Shown: positions 18,658 to 28,298 of the stretch, one piece after another
How positions within the stretch are numbered: the stretch's first letter is position 1
Layout of the letters: the number at the start of each line of letters is the position of its first letter
Assembly (NCBI RefSeq): GCF_900115805.1
Contig: NZ_FOXU01000005.1
Location: 1-64,000 of the forward strand
Origin: Psychrobacillus psychrotolerans
Lineage (GTDB): Bacteria > Bacillota > Bacilli > Bacillales_A > Planococcaceae
Direction: 5' to 3'
Length of the DNA stretch: 64,000 nt
Program-made: the position numbers and the translations under genes
Notes under the pieces: model-generated
Databases searched by the model: none
What the model was told of the DNA's origin: nothing
Seen by the model: the letters and a program-made list of their open reading frames with translations, nothing else

Positions 18658-19605
18658 TTAGTGGTGGTGATGTGCGTGTGGATCAGGTCCTTCTGCTTTA
18701 GCGGTACATAAAATGGAATTATCACAGTTGTGAGAAGCTGTTTCAAACTGAATCGTCACATGCTGAATATTTTTATGTCCTAAATCATGCTCAATTTTCT
18801 GTAGCATCTTTTCGCCTTCTACAATCATCAATTGATCTTCGACTACGACATGGCAGGAAAGAGCATTTAAACCACTTGTAATAGACCAAATGTGTAAATC
18901 ATGAACGCTTATGATTCCGTTTGTCTGTTCAATTGTCTTAACGACGTCATTTACACTAACATTTCTCGGTGTACCCTCCATCAGTACATGTAAAGAAGCT
19001 TTCGTCACATAGTAACCACTGCGTAAAACTAGTGCTGCAACGATGACACTTGCTAATGGATCCGCCCAACCCCAACCAAGGAACATGATTAATAAGGCTG
19101 CAATAATTGCACCGACAGAGCCTAACATATCACTAATCACGTGAAGAAATGCCCCGCGCATATTTAAATTATCTTTCGTATCACTGCCACGCATCATAAT
19201 CCACGCAACAAGAATATTGACAGCTAACCCGATGCTACTAATAACAAGCATTCCCGTAGTTGCGACTACTGGTGGATTAGTAAAGCGTTCAAATGCTTCA
19301 TAAAATATAAATAGTGCAATTAATATCAACGTTACACCGTTGAATACCGCTGCTAGAATTTCAAACCGTTTAAAGCCGTAAGTATTGTTAGCATCTGCTG
19401 CTTTTTCGCTAAATGTAAATGCCAATAGGGCAATCCCTAGTGAGACAGAATCACTTAACATATGTCCAGCATCTGATAGTAGGGCTAGACTATTTGTCAT
19501 ATATCCGCCTATAGCTTCTACAACCATATAGGTGGTAATAATAAAAAATGAGATCAATAATACTTTCTTATTTGCCCCATGTGCATGGTTATGATTATCC
19601 GCCAT
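18658..19605 (-). CDS. czcD: Cation diffusion facilitator efflux protein CzcD
   Basis: Zn2+/Co2+/Cd2+-H+ antiporter, 315 residues, six helices and a cytoplasmic domain. Metal-site helices are ALLSDAGHMLSDS (TM2) and GAFLHVISDMLGS (TM5), each HxxxD/DxxxH as in Zn-transporting CDF proteins. It has a His-rich N-terminus (DNHNHAHG) and C-terminus (DPHAHHHH). It is transcribed ahead of czrA with a 30-base gap; the operator-like palindrome at 19645-19664 lies 40 bases upstream of the start. Confidence 0.94.
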   Translation of the reverse strand: MADNHNHAHGANKKVLLISFFIITTYMVVEAIGGYMTNSLALLSDAGHMLSDSVSLGIALLAFTFSEKAADANNTYGFKRFEILAAVFNGVTLILIALFIFYEAFERFTNPPVVATTGMLVISSIGLAVNILVAWIMMRGSDTKDNLNMRGAFLHVISDMLGSVGAIIAALLIMFLGWGWADPLASVIVAALVLRSGYYVTKASLHVLMEGTPRNVSVNDVVKTIEQTNGIISVHDLHIWSITSGLNALSCHVVVEDQLMIVEGEKMLQKIEHDLGHKNIQHVTIQFETASHNCDNSILCTAKAEGPDPHAHHHH

Positions 19606-19644
19606 ATTAATCCCTCCGTTATTTTTACATTTCTATTAAACGTT

Positions 19645-19664
19645 ATATGATAATATATTCATAT
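19645..19664 (-). promoter_or_regulatory. Candidate CzrA operator
   Basis: ATATGA (19645-19650) and TCATAT (19659-19664) form an AT-rich inverted repeat with an 8-base centre, the type of site bound by CzrA/SmtB repressors, placed upstream of czcD. Confidence 0.5.
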
Positions 19665-19778
19665 ATACAGATTATGTTCATTTAAGTACTTTGTCAATCA
19701 ATATACTCACCGTTATTGGTGGAATTCTTCTGACACTTAGTTTTTTACATTTACGCTAAATTCATAAAACGTAATACT

Positions 19779-19807
19779 TTACATACCCCCTATAGGTACT
19801 ATACAAT
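19779..19807 (+). promoter_or_regulatory. csoR promoter with CsoR operator
   Basis: TTACAT (19779-19784), a 17-base spacer and TACAAT (19802-19807). The spacer holds ATACCCCCTATAGGTA (19783-19798), a GC-tract pseudo-palindrome of the CsoR type. Copper should relieve repression of csoR-copZ-copA. Confidence 0.78.
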
Positions 19808-19836
19808 GTGAATAAGAAGTATAGGAGGTTGATGAG

Positions 19837-20163
19837 TTGGATAGTGTAATGGAAGAAAATACAATCACTTCTGATAATTCTTGTAGAAAAAGTCATCATC
19901 CTGAACATATAAAAAAAGATTTAACGAATCGGTTAAATCGTATTGAGGGTCAGATCCGAGGGATAAAAGGCATGGTAGACAAAGACGTCTATTGTGATGA
20001 TATTATTACTCAACTTTCTGCAACTCAGTCCGCGCTAAATAGTGTAGCAAAAGTACTTTTACAAGGGCATTTAAAAGGCTGCGTAGTCGACAGGCTAGCA
20101 GAAGGCGATGATGAAGTACTCGATGAATTATTAGTTACCATACAAAAATTAATGAAAAAATAA
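19837..20163 (+). CDS. csoR: Copper-sensing transcriptional repressor CsoR
   Basis: Small all-helical repressor of copper efflux. The Cu(I) ligands are visible as C53, H78 and C82 (VYCDDI and QGHLKGC), the C-H-C set of true CsoR. The family core NRLNRIEGQIRGIKGMV is intact. The start is TTG at 19837 with AGGAGG 8 bases ahead; an internal ATG (residue 5) has no site. It leads the csoR-copZ-copA unit and has its own operator in the promoter spacer. Confidence 0.94.
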   Translation: MDSVMEENTITSDNSCRKSHHPEHIKKDLTNRLNRIEGQIRGIKGMVDKDVYCDDIITQLSATQSALNSVAKVLLQGHLKGCVVDRLAEGDDEVLDELLVTIQKLMKK

Positions 20164-20178
20164 GAGGAGGAATTTTAA

Positions 20179-20388
20179 ATGGTTAACCAAGTAACATTAA
20201 ACGTACAAGGAATGTCATGTGGTCACTGTGTTAGTTCTGTTGAAAACAGTGTAGGGAAGTTAGATGGAGTAAATGAAGTGAAAGTTCACTTAGAGTCAGG
20301 AAAAGTAGACATTTCATTTGAAGAAGATAAAGTGTCACTAGAGGTAATTAAAGAAACAATTGATGATCAAGGCTACGATATAGTGTAA
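20179..20388 (+). CDS. copZ: Copper chaperone CopZ
   Basis: 69-residue heavy-metal-associated domain with M-S-C-G-H-C near the N-terminus, which binds Cu(I) and hands it to CopA. Ferredoxin-like fold pattern, standard length. It starts 15 bases after csoR. A hairpin follows before copA. Confidence 0.95.
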   Translation: MVNQVTLNVQGMSCGHCVSSVENSVGKLDGVNEVKVHLESGKVDISFEEDKVSLEVIKETIDDQGYDIV

Positions 20389-20396
20389 GGACAGTA

Positions 20397-20424
20397 GAGT
20401 GCTAAATAGCACTCTCTTTCTTTC
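20397..20424 (+). terminator. Hairpin between copZ and copA (partial terminator)
   Basis: GAGTGC/GCACTC stem (arms at 20397-20402 and 20409-20414) followed by CTTTCTTTC, which is pyrimidine-rich but not a pure T run. It may reduce read-through from csoR-copZ into copA. Confidence 0.45.
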
Positions 20425-20432
20425 AAATAATT

Positions 20433-20449
20433 ATACCCCCAGGTGGTAT
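20433..20449 (+). promoter_or_regulatory. Second CsoR-type operator ahead of copA
   Basis: ATACCCCCAGGTGGTAT carries the same ATACCCCC half as the csoR operator and an inverted ATACC..GGTAT. It lies only 5-15 bases ahead of the copA ribosome site, so a promoter there would give almost no leader; it may act as a roadblock or serve a promoter I cannot define. Confidence 0.6.
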
Positions 20450-20464
20450 AAAGGAGAGGTTACA

Positions 20465-22897
20465 ATGAGTAGTGAAACAAAAGAAACTAGTTTACAAATC
20501 ACTGGAATGACCTGTGCTGCCTGTGCTACTAGAATCGAAAAAGGGTTAAATAAAATGGATGGTGTAGAAGTAGCCAATGTAAACTTGGCACTGGAGAAGT
20601 CATTGATTAAATACAATCCTGAAAAATTGAGTAATAAAGACTTTGAACAGAAAATACAAGACTTAGGGTATGGTGTTGTCAAGGAAAACAAAGAGTTTGT
20701 CATTACGGGAATGACCTGTGCTGCATGTTCTACAAGAATTGAGAAAGGGCTTAACAAGCTAGAGGGAGTAACCTTGGCGAACGTTAATCTGGCACTAGAA
20801 AATGCAACGGTAGAATATAACCCTGCTCAGATTTCAGTTGCAGATATTATAGGGCGAGTAGAGAAATTAGGGTATGGGGCCATCAATAAAGAGGATGAAA
20901 AACAGGCAGTTGACTACCGAGAACAAGCCATTCAAAAACAAAAGAAAAAATTTATTATCTCTGCGATTTTGTCTCTCCCATTATTGTGGACGATGGTCGG
21001 TCATTTTTCGTTCACATCATTTATATATATGCCTGAATTCCTTATGAATCCATGGGTGCAGATGGCTTTGGCAACACCTGTCCAATTTATCATTGGGAGA
21101 CAGTTTTATGTAAGTGCATATAAAGCATTAAGAAACGGTAGTGCCAACATGGATGTCTTAGTAGTAATGGGTACTTCCGCTGCTTATTTTTATAGTGTTT
21201 ATCAAGCAATTATTACTACGGGTGAACACCATACAGCAAATCTATATTTTGAAACGAGTGCGGTGCTAATCACTCTTATTATATTAGGTAAATTGTTTGA
21301 AGCAAAAGCAAAAGGGCGGTCCTCTGAAGCTATTAAAAAACTTATGGGACTTCAAGCTAAGACTGCCTTAGTAATTAGAAATGAAACTGAAATAGAAATA
21401 CCTCTAGCGGAAGTTGTAATGGGAGATACTATATTAGTAAAGCCTGGTGAAAAGATACCAGTTGATGGCGAAGTTGTAGAAGGAAATACTGCTATCGATG
21501 AATCTATGCTAACTGGCGAAAGTATTCCAGTGGACAAAGCTATTGGTGATGCATTATTTGGTTCAACTATTAACAAGAATGGCTTTCTAAAAATGAAAGC
21601 TACAAAGATTGGTAGAGATACTGCGCTTGCTCAAATTATTAAAGTAGTAGAGGATGCGCAAGGATCGAAAGCTCCGATTCAAAGGCTTGCTGACAAAATC
21701 TCTGGTGTGTTCGTGCCAATTGTAATTGGTATTGCGATACTCACTTTTTTAGTATGGATAATATGGGTGAATCCAGGTGAAGTCACGCCTGCCCTGGAAG
21801 CTCTGATTGCCGTTCTTGTCATTGCATGCCCATGTGCGCTAGGACTTGCTACCCCTACATCTATTATGGCTGGGTCAGGTCGTGCAGCGGAGTTCGGGAT
21901 TTTGTTTAAAGGCGGAGAGCATTTAGAAACTACTCATCATATCGATACAGTCATTGTAGATAAAACAGGAACTGTTACAAATGGTAAACCAGAACTAACG
22001 GATATAGTTGTGGCAAGTGGCATAGGGGAAGAAGAGTTTCTTTCTTTAATCGGTGCCGCTGAAAAACAATCGGAACATCCACTCGCAGAAGCAATTGTAA
22101 AAGGTATCCAAGACAGAGGAATATTACTTAAGGGAGTTCAAAGCTTTGAAGCAATTCCAGGATATGGAGTGAAAACAGTTGTTGATAACAAAGAGATACT
22201 TGTAGGTACTCGAAAACTCATGAATAGTTACAATGTTGATATTTTGAATATATTACCTGTGATGGAGGAGCTTGAGGCTAATGGGAAAACAGCAATGCTT
22301 GCAAGTATTGAGGGGCAGTATGCAGGTCTAGTAGCTGTTGCCGATACCGTTAAAGAGACTTCTAAGAAAGCTATCAAGCGTTTACATGATATGAATATTG
22401 AAGTAATTATGATGACAGGTGACAACCAACGTACAGCAACAGCAATTGGTCGAGAGGTCGGTATAGATCATGTTATTGCCGAGGTACTTCCGGAAGGAAA
22501 AGCGGAAGAAGTAAAAAAACTACAGGCTGCTGGTAAGAAGGTCGCGATGGTTGGAGATGGTATTAATGATGCGCCAGCATTAGCAGTTGCGGATATAGGT
22601 ATGGCTATTGGAACAGGAACCGACGTTGCAATGGAGGCTGCAGATATCACATTGATCCGAGGGGACTTAAATAGCATAGCAGATGCTATTATCATGAGTC
22701 ATAAGACAATGAGGAATATTAAACAAAATCTATTCTGGGCGTTTGGATATAACGTATTAGGTATACCGATTGCAGCGGTAGGCTTACTTGCACCCTGGGT
22801 AGCAGGAGCAGCAATGGCATTTAGTTCTGTATCAGTTGTCTTGAATGCATTGCGTCTTCAAAAAGTGAAACTAGAAAAGAATAGACCTAACGGATAA
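20465..22897 (+). CDS. copA: Copper-exporting P1B-type ATPase CopA
   Basis: ATP-driven Cu(I) exporter, 810 residues. Two N-terminal metal-binding domains carry GMTCAACAT and GMTCAACST. Eight membrane helices include the transport motif CPC ([12 protein letters not shown]). The phosphorylation site is DKTGTVTNG, and TGDN plus GDGINDAPA complete the catalytic core. The ATG at 20465 has AAAGGAGAGG in front; a longer upstream start (20399) would run through the hairpin and operator. It follows csoR-copZ and precedes a copper-context lipoprotein. Confidence 0.97.
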   Translation: MSSETKETSLQITGMTCAACATRIEKGLNKMDGVEVANVNLALEKSLIKYNPEKLSNKDFEQKIQDLGYGVVKENKEFVITGMTCAACSTRIEKGLNKLEGVTLANVNLALENATVEYNPAQISVADIIGRVEKLGYGAINKEDEKQAVDYREQAIQKQKKKFIISAILSLPLLWTMVGHFSFTSFIYMPEFLMNPWVQMALATPVQFIIGRQFYVSAYKALRNGSANMDVLVVMGTSAAYFYSVYQAIITTGEHHTANLYFETSAVLITLIILGKLFEAKAKGRSSEAIKKLMGLQAKTALVIRNETEIEIPLAEVVMGDTILVKPGEKIPVDGEVVEGNTAIDESMLTGESIPVDKAIGDALFGSTINKNGFLKMKATKIGRDTALAQIIKVVEDAQGSKAPIQRLADKISGVFVPIVIGIAILTFLVWIIWVNPGEVTPALEALIAVLVIACPCALGLATPTSIMAGSGRAAEFGILFKGGEHLETTHHIDTVIVDKTGTVTNGKPELTDIVVASGIGEEEFLSLIGAAEKQSEHPLAEAIVKGIQDRGILLKGVQSFEAIPGYGVKTVVDNKEILVGTRKLMNSYNVDILNILPVMEELEANGKTAMLASIEGQYAGLVAVADTVKETSKKAIKRLHDMNIEVIMMTGDNQRTATAIGREVGIDHVIAEVLPEGKAEEVKKLQAAGKKVAMVGDGINDAPALAVADIGMAIGTGTDVAMEAADITLIRGDLNSIADAIIMSHKTMRNIKQNLFWAFGYNVLGIPIAAVGLLAPWVAGAAMAFSSVSVVLNALRLQKVKLEKNRPNG

Positions 22898-22922
22898 GAA
22901 CGAATTTCAAGGTAGGAGGATA

Positions 22923-23492
22923 ATGATGAATAAAATAGTAATTGGAATTGTCTCATTAGCAACTGCATTTACGTTGTCGGCATGTGCCAGTGATGACAAG
23001 GAAGCAAGTAAACATGAAAACATCGAGCTGGATCATTCAGGCATGAATCACTCTAGTACAGGGGAAGTCCCAGAAAGCGTGAAAGTAGCTGATAATCCGA
23101 CCTATGAAGTTGGAAGTCAAGCCATTCTTAAAACAGATCATATGGAGGGAATGAAAGGTGCAGAGGCAACTATCGTTGGTGCATATGATACGATTGCCTA
23201 TATCATTTCCTACACACCAATATCTGGCGGTGAAAGAGTAGAAAATCATAAGTGGGTCATTCAAGAAGAGTTGAAAGATGCTGGAGATAAAATTTTAGAG
23301 CCGGGGACAAAGGTTACGATTGAAGCTGACCACATGGCTGGAATGAAAGGTGCTGCTGCAGATATTGATTCAGCAGAACTAACAACTGTATATATGGTCG
23401 ATTACACACCAACTTCAGGTGGAGAAATAGTGAAAAACCACAAATGGGTTACGGAAAGTGAATTATCTACAAAAGAAACAAAAAACAGATAA
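22923..23492 (+). CDS. ydhK: YdhK/DUF1541 family lipoprotein
   Basis: 189-residue lipoprotein: signal with lipobox LSAC, then a Met/His-rich stretch (LDHSGMNHSS), then two copies of the DUF1541 module of about 60 residues. Each copy begins with a TDHMEGMKGA or ADHMAGMKGA block and ends SGGExVxNHKWV. The Met/His content and position directly after copA suggest periplasmic-side copper binding, though function is not established for the family. Start ATG 22923 or 22926, with GTAGGAGG in front. Last gene of the copper block. Confidence 0.88.
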   Translation: MMNKIVIGIVSLATAFTLSACASDDKEASKHENIELDHSGMNHSSTGEVPESVKVADNPTYEVGSQAILKTDHMEGMKGAEATIVGAYDTIAYIISYTPISGGERVENHKWVIQEELKDAGDKILEPGTKVTIEADHMAGMKGAAADIDSAELTTVYMVDYTPTSGGEIVKNHKWVTESELSTKETKNR

Positions 23493-23502
23493 GATTTAAG
23501 AA

Positions 23503-23545
23503 TTGAAAGAGCTTATTCCTTTATAGAATAAGCTCTTTCAACATA
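23503..23545 (+). terminator. Terminator of the copper block, possibly bidirectional
   Basis: Perfect 16-bp stem (23503-23518 with 23526-23541), 7-base loop, weak T tails on both sides. It lies between the convergent ydhK and the NSS transporter. Confidence 0.7.
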
Positions 23546-23598
23546 TTTAATTGTATAAGTAGAAAGCTTGGAAACACTACTTTTCCAGATAGTATATA

Positions 23599-24969
23599 TT
23601 AAAAGATTGCAATTAATTTATCCAGTAAGCCAGTTACATCAAGGAATACAATAATAATTACTAATGGAATGACGAACTTCATTATGAAAAACCATATATT
23701 AAATGCAGTAGCACCTAAGCGAGAATGCTGTAATAGTTCTTCTCGTAAAGTACTTTTCTCAATCTTATGTGAGATGAAAATAGAGATTAAAAGTACTCCT
23801 AATGGCATTAAAATATTACTAACTAAATAATCGGCGGAATCAAATAGACTTTTCGAGAAAATAAGAATATCAGCAAAAACGCTATAAGATAATGCGGATG
23901 GGATTCCTACTATGAATATTAATAGTCCAATGATATACGCATACTTTGTTCGCTTCTCTTGTTTTCCTTTGACTAAAGACGCTACAATTATTTCTAACAT
24001 AGAAAAGGCCGAGGTTAATGTAGCAAATAAAAATAATGCTAAAAATCCTATTAAGAAGACTTCTCCAAAAACAATTTGATCAAAAACAGCAGGTAATACA
24101 ACAAATAGCAAACCAGGACCTTCAGCTGGTTCTAAGCCTAGTGAAAAAACAGCGGGGAAAATAGCTAACCCTGCCAATAATGCAATCAACAAGTTCATTG
24201 AAACGATTGAAATAGCTGGTTGTATAAGGCTTTCTTTTTTAGAGAGATAAGAACTATAAGTAACCATTACTGACACGCCGACACTTAGAGAGAAGAAAGC
24301 TTGTCCCATCGCAAATAGCACACTTTGGGATGTGATATTCGAGAAATCAGGGGCTAGAAAGAATTTCACACCTTCCATAGCGCCATCTAGTGTAAGGGAG
24401 CGAATGATAAGAACGATAAATAGTCCAAACAAAGCGGGCATCAAAATTTTATTTGCTTTTTCAATACCATTTTGTATCCCATTAGCTACCACTACAACTG
24501 TAATAGCCAAGAATACAAATTGAGCAATAATAACTATGAGAGGATCTCCAATGGTCGTGTTAAACACGGACCCATAATCTGCACCCTCACTAATTACTCC
24601 ACCAAACATCCCTTTAGCAAAATAGATTAGAATCCAACCACCAATTACACTATAAAAAGACAATAGAAGAAAGCTGGTGAATACTCCTAACTTTCCGATC
24701 CAATGCCAATTAGTATTAGGAGCAAGACTACGATATGCACTAATCGCTTCTTTTTGCGTGCTTCTCCCAATGACAAACTCAGCTAATAATAACGGAAATC
24801 CCATAAACAAAGTAAATAATATAAAAAGAAGGAAGAATGCCCCTCCTCCGCTAATGCCTGTTACGTAAGGGAGCTTCCATATTGCCCCTACTCCGATAGC
24901 CGATCCTGCAGCTGATAGGATAAAACCAATCTTTGATGACCATTGCTCTGATGTTTGCAAACGAACCAT
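23599..24969 (-). CDS. Sodium-dependent amino-acid transporter (NSS family, YocR/YhdH-like)
   Basis: LeuT-fold Na+ symporter, 456 residues, about 11-12 helices. The sodium/substrate helix 1 is intact: [21 protein letters not shown], with the unwound AVGxGNxWRFPY-like segment modified to [12 protein letters not shown]. It is transcribed from a T-box leader (25283-25010), so expression should rise when one aminoacyl-tRNA is uncharged. The specifier I read is UUC (Phe), which would make this an aromatic amino-acid importer; this is inference. The ribosome site ahead of the ATG is weak (GATTGGA). Confidence 0.88.
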   Translation of the reverse strand: MVRLQTSEQWSSKIGFILSAAGSAIGVGAIWKLPYVTGISGGGAFFLLFILFTLFMGFPLLLAEFVIGRSTQKEAISAYRSLAPNTNWHWIGKLGVFTSFLLLSFYSVIGGWILIYFAKGMFGGVISEGADYGSVFNTTIGDPLIVIIAQFVFLAITVVVVANGIQNGIEKANKILMPALFGLFIVLIIRSLTLDGAMEGVKFFLAPDFSNITSQSVLFAMGQAFFSLSVGVSVMVTYSSYLSKKESLIQPAISIVSMNLLIALLAGLAIFPAVFSLGLEPAEGPGLLFVVLPAVFDQIVFGEVFLIGFLALFLFATLTSAFSMLEIIVASLVKGKQEKRTKYAYIIGLLIFIVGIPSALSYSVFADILIFSKSLFDSADYLVSNILMPLGVLLISIFISHKIEKSTLREELLQHSRLGATAFNIWFFIMKFVIPLVIIIVFLDVTGLLDKLIAIF

Positions 24970-25009
24970 TCCAATCTATTTTTATTATGTCTATTCTATA
25001 TGAAAAGAC

Positions 25010-25283
25010 AAAAAAGCCACGTCTCTATCTTTTACGATAGGGACGTGGCTATTCACGCGGTACCACCCTAATTGGAAACAAATCTATGTTTCCCACTTGG
25101 TTAAAATAACGGTTTAATCCGTTCTTATACTACGTCGTTTTTTTGATGTAGTATAAAAAAAGCTCCAAGAATGAAATTCACCTAATCTTTGTATCAGTTT
25201 TCACCAACCACTGATTCTCTACCAACAGGGAGACCGGCTTAATATAGTTCTTTTCGTCGCTCGTTTAATATAAATAATATTAA
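25010..25283 (-). ncRNA. T-box riboswitch upstream of the NSS transporter
   Basis: Minus-strand leader with the hallmark T-box AGGGTGGTACCGCG (plus 25056-25069). The Stem I 3' side ends in CTTGGAGC (about 25161-25168). A strong terminator (25015-25050) is followed by TTTTTT. The Stem I 3' side reads GAATTTCATTCTT; taking the triplet before a purine and the closing helix gives UUC at 25173-25175, a Phe codon. Uncharged tRNA-Phe would stabilise the antiterminator and switch the transporter on. The T-box call is firm; the specifier needs a structural model. Confidence 0.92.
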
Positions 25284-25288
25284 ACGAA

Positions 25289-25317
25289 ATTATAGTATGA
25301 TACCACCTATTGGTCAA
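25289..25317 (-). promoter_or_regulatory. Promoter of the T-box leader
   Basis: On the minus strand TTGACC (25317-25312), a 17-base spacer and TATAAT (25294-25289). It starts just behind the ogt stop region. Confidence 0.78.
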
Positions 25318-25359
25318 CCTTTTTATTTTGAAGTAAATATTTTAACACAAGGGGTCTTG

Positions 25360-25872
25360 CTACTTTTCAATCCCTAATAACTGTTCTTTCATGTCTAAAC
25401 CACCCCTGTATCCGGTCAATTTTCCGCTTTTTCCGATGACCCGGTGACAAGGAACGGTGATTAATAAAGGGTTTGCACCAATAGCAGTGCCAACAGCACG
25501 AACTGCATTAGGTTTCTGTATCTGGTGAGCGATATCCGTGTACGAAACTGTTTGACCATACGGGATTTCCTGCAACACTTTCCAAACAGCTTGTTGAAAC
25601 GCTGTACCATGAAGAGCCATTGGCACTGTGAATTCTGTACGTCGGCTCTCCAGATAGTCCGTCAGTTCCGTTTCATAAGATTTCAGTACATCCTCATTTT
25701 CCGAAAGTATATAACTAGGGAGTCGTTTCTTTACCCATTTAACAAGTTCTTCAAATGGCGCATGCTGTGAACCAACATAACAAAGACCTTCTGTAGTAGC
25801 GGCAATATACATCTCCCATGGTCCGCAATTTAAGAATGTCCAGTACACAATCTGTTCCTTATTTCCCTCCAT
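25360..25872 (-). CDS. ogt: Methylated-DNA--protein-cysteine methyltransferase
   Basis: Suicide DNA-repair enzyme removing methyl groups from O6-methylguanine. The acceptor cysteine is C142 in VPCHRVIG. The DNA-binding helix-turn-helix contains GTAFQQAVWKVLQEIPYGQTVSY-type sequence with the arginine finger in NAVRAVG. 170 residues, typical of Ogt rather than of Ada fusions. GGAGGTG lies 7 bases before the ATG. Monocistronic; the next promoter (for the T-box) begins about 40 bases past its stop. Confidence 0.95.
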   Translation of the reverse strand: MEGNKEQIVYWTFLNCGPWEMYIAATTEGLCYVGSQHAPFEELVKWVKKRLPSYILSENEDVLKSYETELTDYLESRRTEFTVPMALHGTAFQQAVWKVLQEIPYGQTVSYTDIAHQIQKPNAVRAVGTAIGANPLLITVPCHRVIGKSGKLTGYRGGLDMKEQLLGIEK

Positions 25873-26091
25873 TCCTGCACCTCCATTGATAGTTTCTTTA
25901 TTTATAACATAGATATGATATAGAATGTTTTTTCTATCTTTGGAGAACGGCGATTAGTTTTATATTAGTCTGTGGGATGGTACCTTTCGAGCTAAAAAAT
26001 ATATTTACAAGTTCAATACTTCGGAGTATTATTACCTTCAAATTCTCTTCAAGAAATAGGTTTTTCAAATCTGGTTCTAGGAAGTGCTCGT

Positions 26092-27420
26092 ATGCAAACT
26101 CTTAAAAGGAAAAGAAGGACTATGTCGCCACCTGTTATTATTGCAGGAAGTTTTTTGTTTTTAATATTCGTTGGAACCCTTTTGTTAAAATTGCCTATTG
26201 CAACAACCACCCATATATCTTGGATAGACGCATTATTCGTAGTTACGTCGGCGACTACTGTGACAGGGCTTAGTGTTTTTGACCCTGGGAGTACATTGAC
26301 TATATTTGGAGAAGTTGTATTAATGGTACTTATTCAATGTGGTGGCATTGGTTTAATGACATTTGCAGTAGCTATACTAATACTGTTAAAGAAGAAAATA
26401 GGCTTCCAAAACCGTATTTATATACAAGAATCATTCAATCAAAACTCAGTTGGCGGCATTATAAAGCTAGTGAAGCTGATTTTAACATTCGTTCTATCGG
26501 TTCAACTTTTCGCCACATTGGTTTTGACTATACACTGGATACCGACTTTCGGATTTAAGGAAGCTTTATATTTAAGTGTCTTTCATGTAATCTCTGCATT
26601 TAATAATGCTGGGTTTGCCTTATTTCCTGATAACCTCATTGGCTTTGCGCATGACCCTATTGTGAATATCGTTTTATCATTATTATTTATAATCGGCGGA
26701 ATCGGGTTTACTGTAGTAGTGGATATTCAACAGAAAAAGTCATTTAAGCAATGGTCCCTTCATACGAAAATGATGGTTGTAGGAACCATCATTATCAATG
26801 TTATAGCTATCGCTTTTGTTTTCCTGTTGGAATATAATAATCCGGCAACAATTGGCTCTATGCCATTACAGGATAAACTAATGGTATCCTACTTCCAAGG
26901 TGTAAGTCCTCGTACAGCAGGATTTAATACATTAAATTACGGTGATATGGAAGATCCGACTATACTCGTCACGATGGTTTTAATGTTTATAGGAGCAGGT
27001 AGTGCATCGACAGCGTCTGGTATAAAGCTAACAACATTTATCGTAATCGTATTAGCAACATTTTCTTTTTTACGTAAACGTAGTGAGCCAGAATTATTTG
27101 GAAGGTCTATTCGTTTGGAGACAGTTATAAGATCTCTAGCGATTTCAACGATAAGTTTATTTATAGTCTGTTTCTTTTTATTTCTATTAACTGTTACCGA
27201 AAAGATCTCCTTCTTACCTCTAGCATTTGAAGTTGTATCGGCTTTTGGAACAGTTGGACTATCAATGGGGATAACCTCACAAATTAGTGATGTAGGTGAA
27301 GTGCTTTTATGTATGGTAATGTTTATCGGGAGAATTGGTCCTCTAACTTTGTTTTTCATACTTATGAAGCCAAAGAACGTTCATTATCGATACCCGTATG
27401 ATCAGGTTTTCACAGGATAA
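26092..27420 (+). CDS. Ktr/Trk-type potassium transporter membrane subunit (KtrB/KtrD)
   Basis: K+ uptake channel subunit, 442 residues, four M1-P-M2 repeats. The filter loops are recognisable: ATTVTGLSVFDPG, SAFNNAGFAL, SPRTAGFNTLN and SAFGTVGLSMG, each with the conserved glycine. It would need a KtrA/KtrC-type nucleotide-binding ring subunit, which is not encoded nearby. This suits the KtrD situation in B. subtilis, where subunits lie apart. c-di-AMP made by CdaA, also in this window, is known to bind Ktr ring subunits in relatives. Start ATG at 26092 with AGGAAG; an ATG at 26122 is possible. Confidence 0.92.
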   Translation: MQTLKRKRRTMSPPVIIAGSFLFLIFVGTLLLKLPIATTTHISWIDALFVVTSATTVTGLSVFDPGSTLTIFGEVVLMVLIQCGGIGLMTFAVAILILLKKKIGFQNRIYIQESFNQNSVGGIIKLVKLILTFVLSVQLFATLVLTIHWIPTFGFKEALYLSVFHVISAFNNAGFALFPDNLIGFAHDPIVNIVLSLLFIIGGIGFTVVVDIQQKKSFKQWSLHTKMMVVGTIIINVIAIAFVFLLEYNNPATIGSMPLQDKLMVSYFQGVSPRTAGFNTLNYGDMEDPTILVTMVLMFIGAGSASTASGIKLTTFIVIVLATFSFLRKRSEPELFGRSIRLETVIRSLAISTISLFIVCFFLFLLTVTEKISFLPLAFEVVSAFGTVGLSMGITSQISDVGEVLLCMVMFIGRIGPLTLFFILMKPKNVHYRYPYDQVFTG

Positions 27421-27428
27421 TTTCAAAC

Positions 27429-27467
27429 AGAGTCGTCTACTTTAAAATAGACGACTCTTCTTTTTTT
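27429..27467 (+). terminator. Terminator behind the Ktr gene
   Basis: Perfect 11-bp stem (27429-27439 with 27448-27458), followed by TCTTTTTTT. Confidence 0.9.
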
Positions 27468-27597
27468 GCGTAAAAATGCAATGTTGCAAAAATGTAATGC
27501 TAACGTCATCTAAAGCGAATGCTGGAAATAACGATTTCTCCTATACTAAAGTCAGTAGCAAGGAAGGTTTAAGAAAATAGAAAAGGAGCTAATTAAA

Positions 27598-28185
27598 ATG
27601 AAAAAATTACTTATGGTATGTCTAACTGCCTTTTTAATATCAACAGTGTTAACAGGGTGCGGTATGTTCGAAAAAGCAAATGGAGTAATTCTATATGGGG
27701 AAGAACAACAAATCATCGATTCTTTAGAGCGAGAGAAGGATGAATTAGTAAAGGAAGATCAGTACAAGATTAAAATTGTGGAAAATGATGGGCAACGTAT
27801 CCTTGTCTTAAAAGACGAAACTGCTCAATCACTTGTAAAGAAAAAATTAATAAGAGAAATAACAAATCAAGAAAAAGCTAAAACAGCAGTAATTTCATCT
27901 CTTCCGAAAGTAGCGGTAGGCGAGGGAATACTTTTTGCTAAGAAAGAGCCAGCAGCACTTAACCTAGAGGGCATGGAGTTAAACGTAAAATATGAGGGGA
28001 ACAATGTCATTGGAAGAGGAAGAGCATATGCAGACATGTTTCTAATCGTAAATGATGCTGATTGGGCTTCGATTAAAGGAACAGAAAAAATGATGGCTTT
28101 ACTAGAGTATGACAAAGATCCTAGTGCAGACGGATTAAGTGATTATGGTGTAGAAGAAAGAACACTTGTGAGATTTAATGATTAG
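27598..28185 (+). CDS. Lipoprotein of unknown function (BA_5634-like)
   Basis: 195-residue lipoprotein: hydrophobic signal with lipobox VLTGC (C21), then a soluble domain starting with a helix (EEQQIIDSLEREKDEL) and mixed strands. The make-up and the pattern VILYGEEQQI...LVLKDETAQ look like the lipoprotein BA_5634 family of Bacillus; I am not certain of that name. No catalytic motif. AAAAGGAGC lies ahead of the ATG. Monocistronic with its own terminator. Confidence 0.72.
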   Translation: MKKLLMVCLTAFLISTVLTGCGMFEKANGVILYGEEQQIIDSLEREKDELVKEDQYKIKIVENDGQRILVLKDETAQSLVKKKLIREITNQEKAKTAVISSLPKVAVGEGILFAKKEPAALNLEGMELNVKYEGNNVIGRGRAYADMFLIVNDADWASIKGTEKMMALLEYDKDPSADGLSDYGVEERTLVRFND

Positions 28186-28194
28186 TTAAGTAGG

Positions 28195-28225
28195 GGCTGT
28201 CCATATCCATGGGCAGTCTTTTTTT
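28195..28225 (+). terminator. Terminator behind the lipoprotein gene
   Basis: Stem of about 9 bp with GU pairs around CTGTCCA/TGGGCAG (28197-28216), then seven T. Confidence 0.82.
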
Positions 28226-28298
28226 GGATAGATGTAAAAAAGGAAATAACTACCTACATGTAGTATATATATTAATGACATGAAGGGGGCAGTATGGA

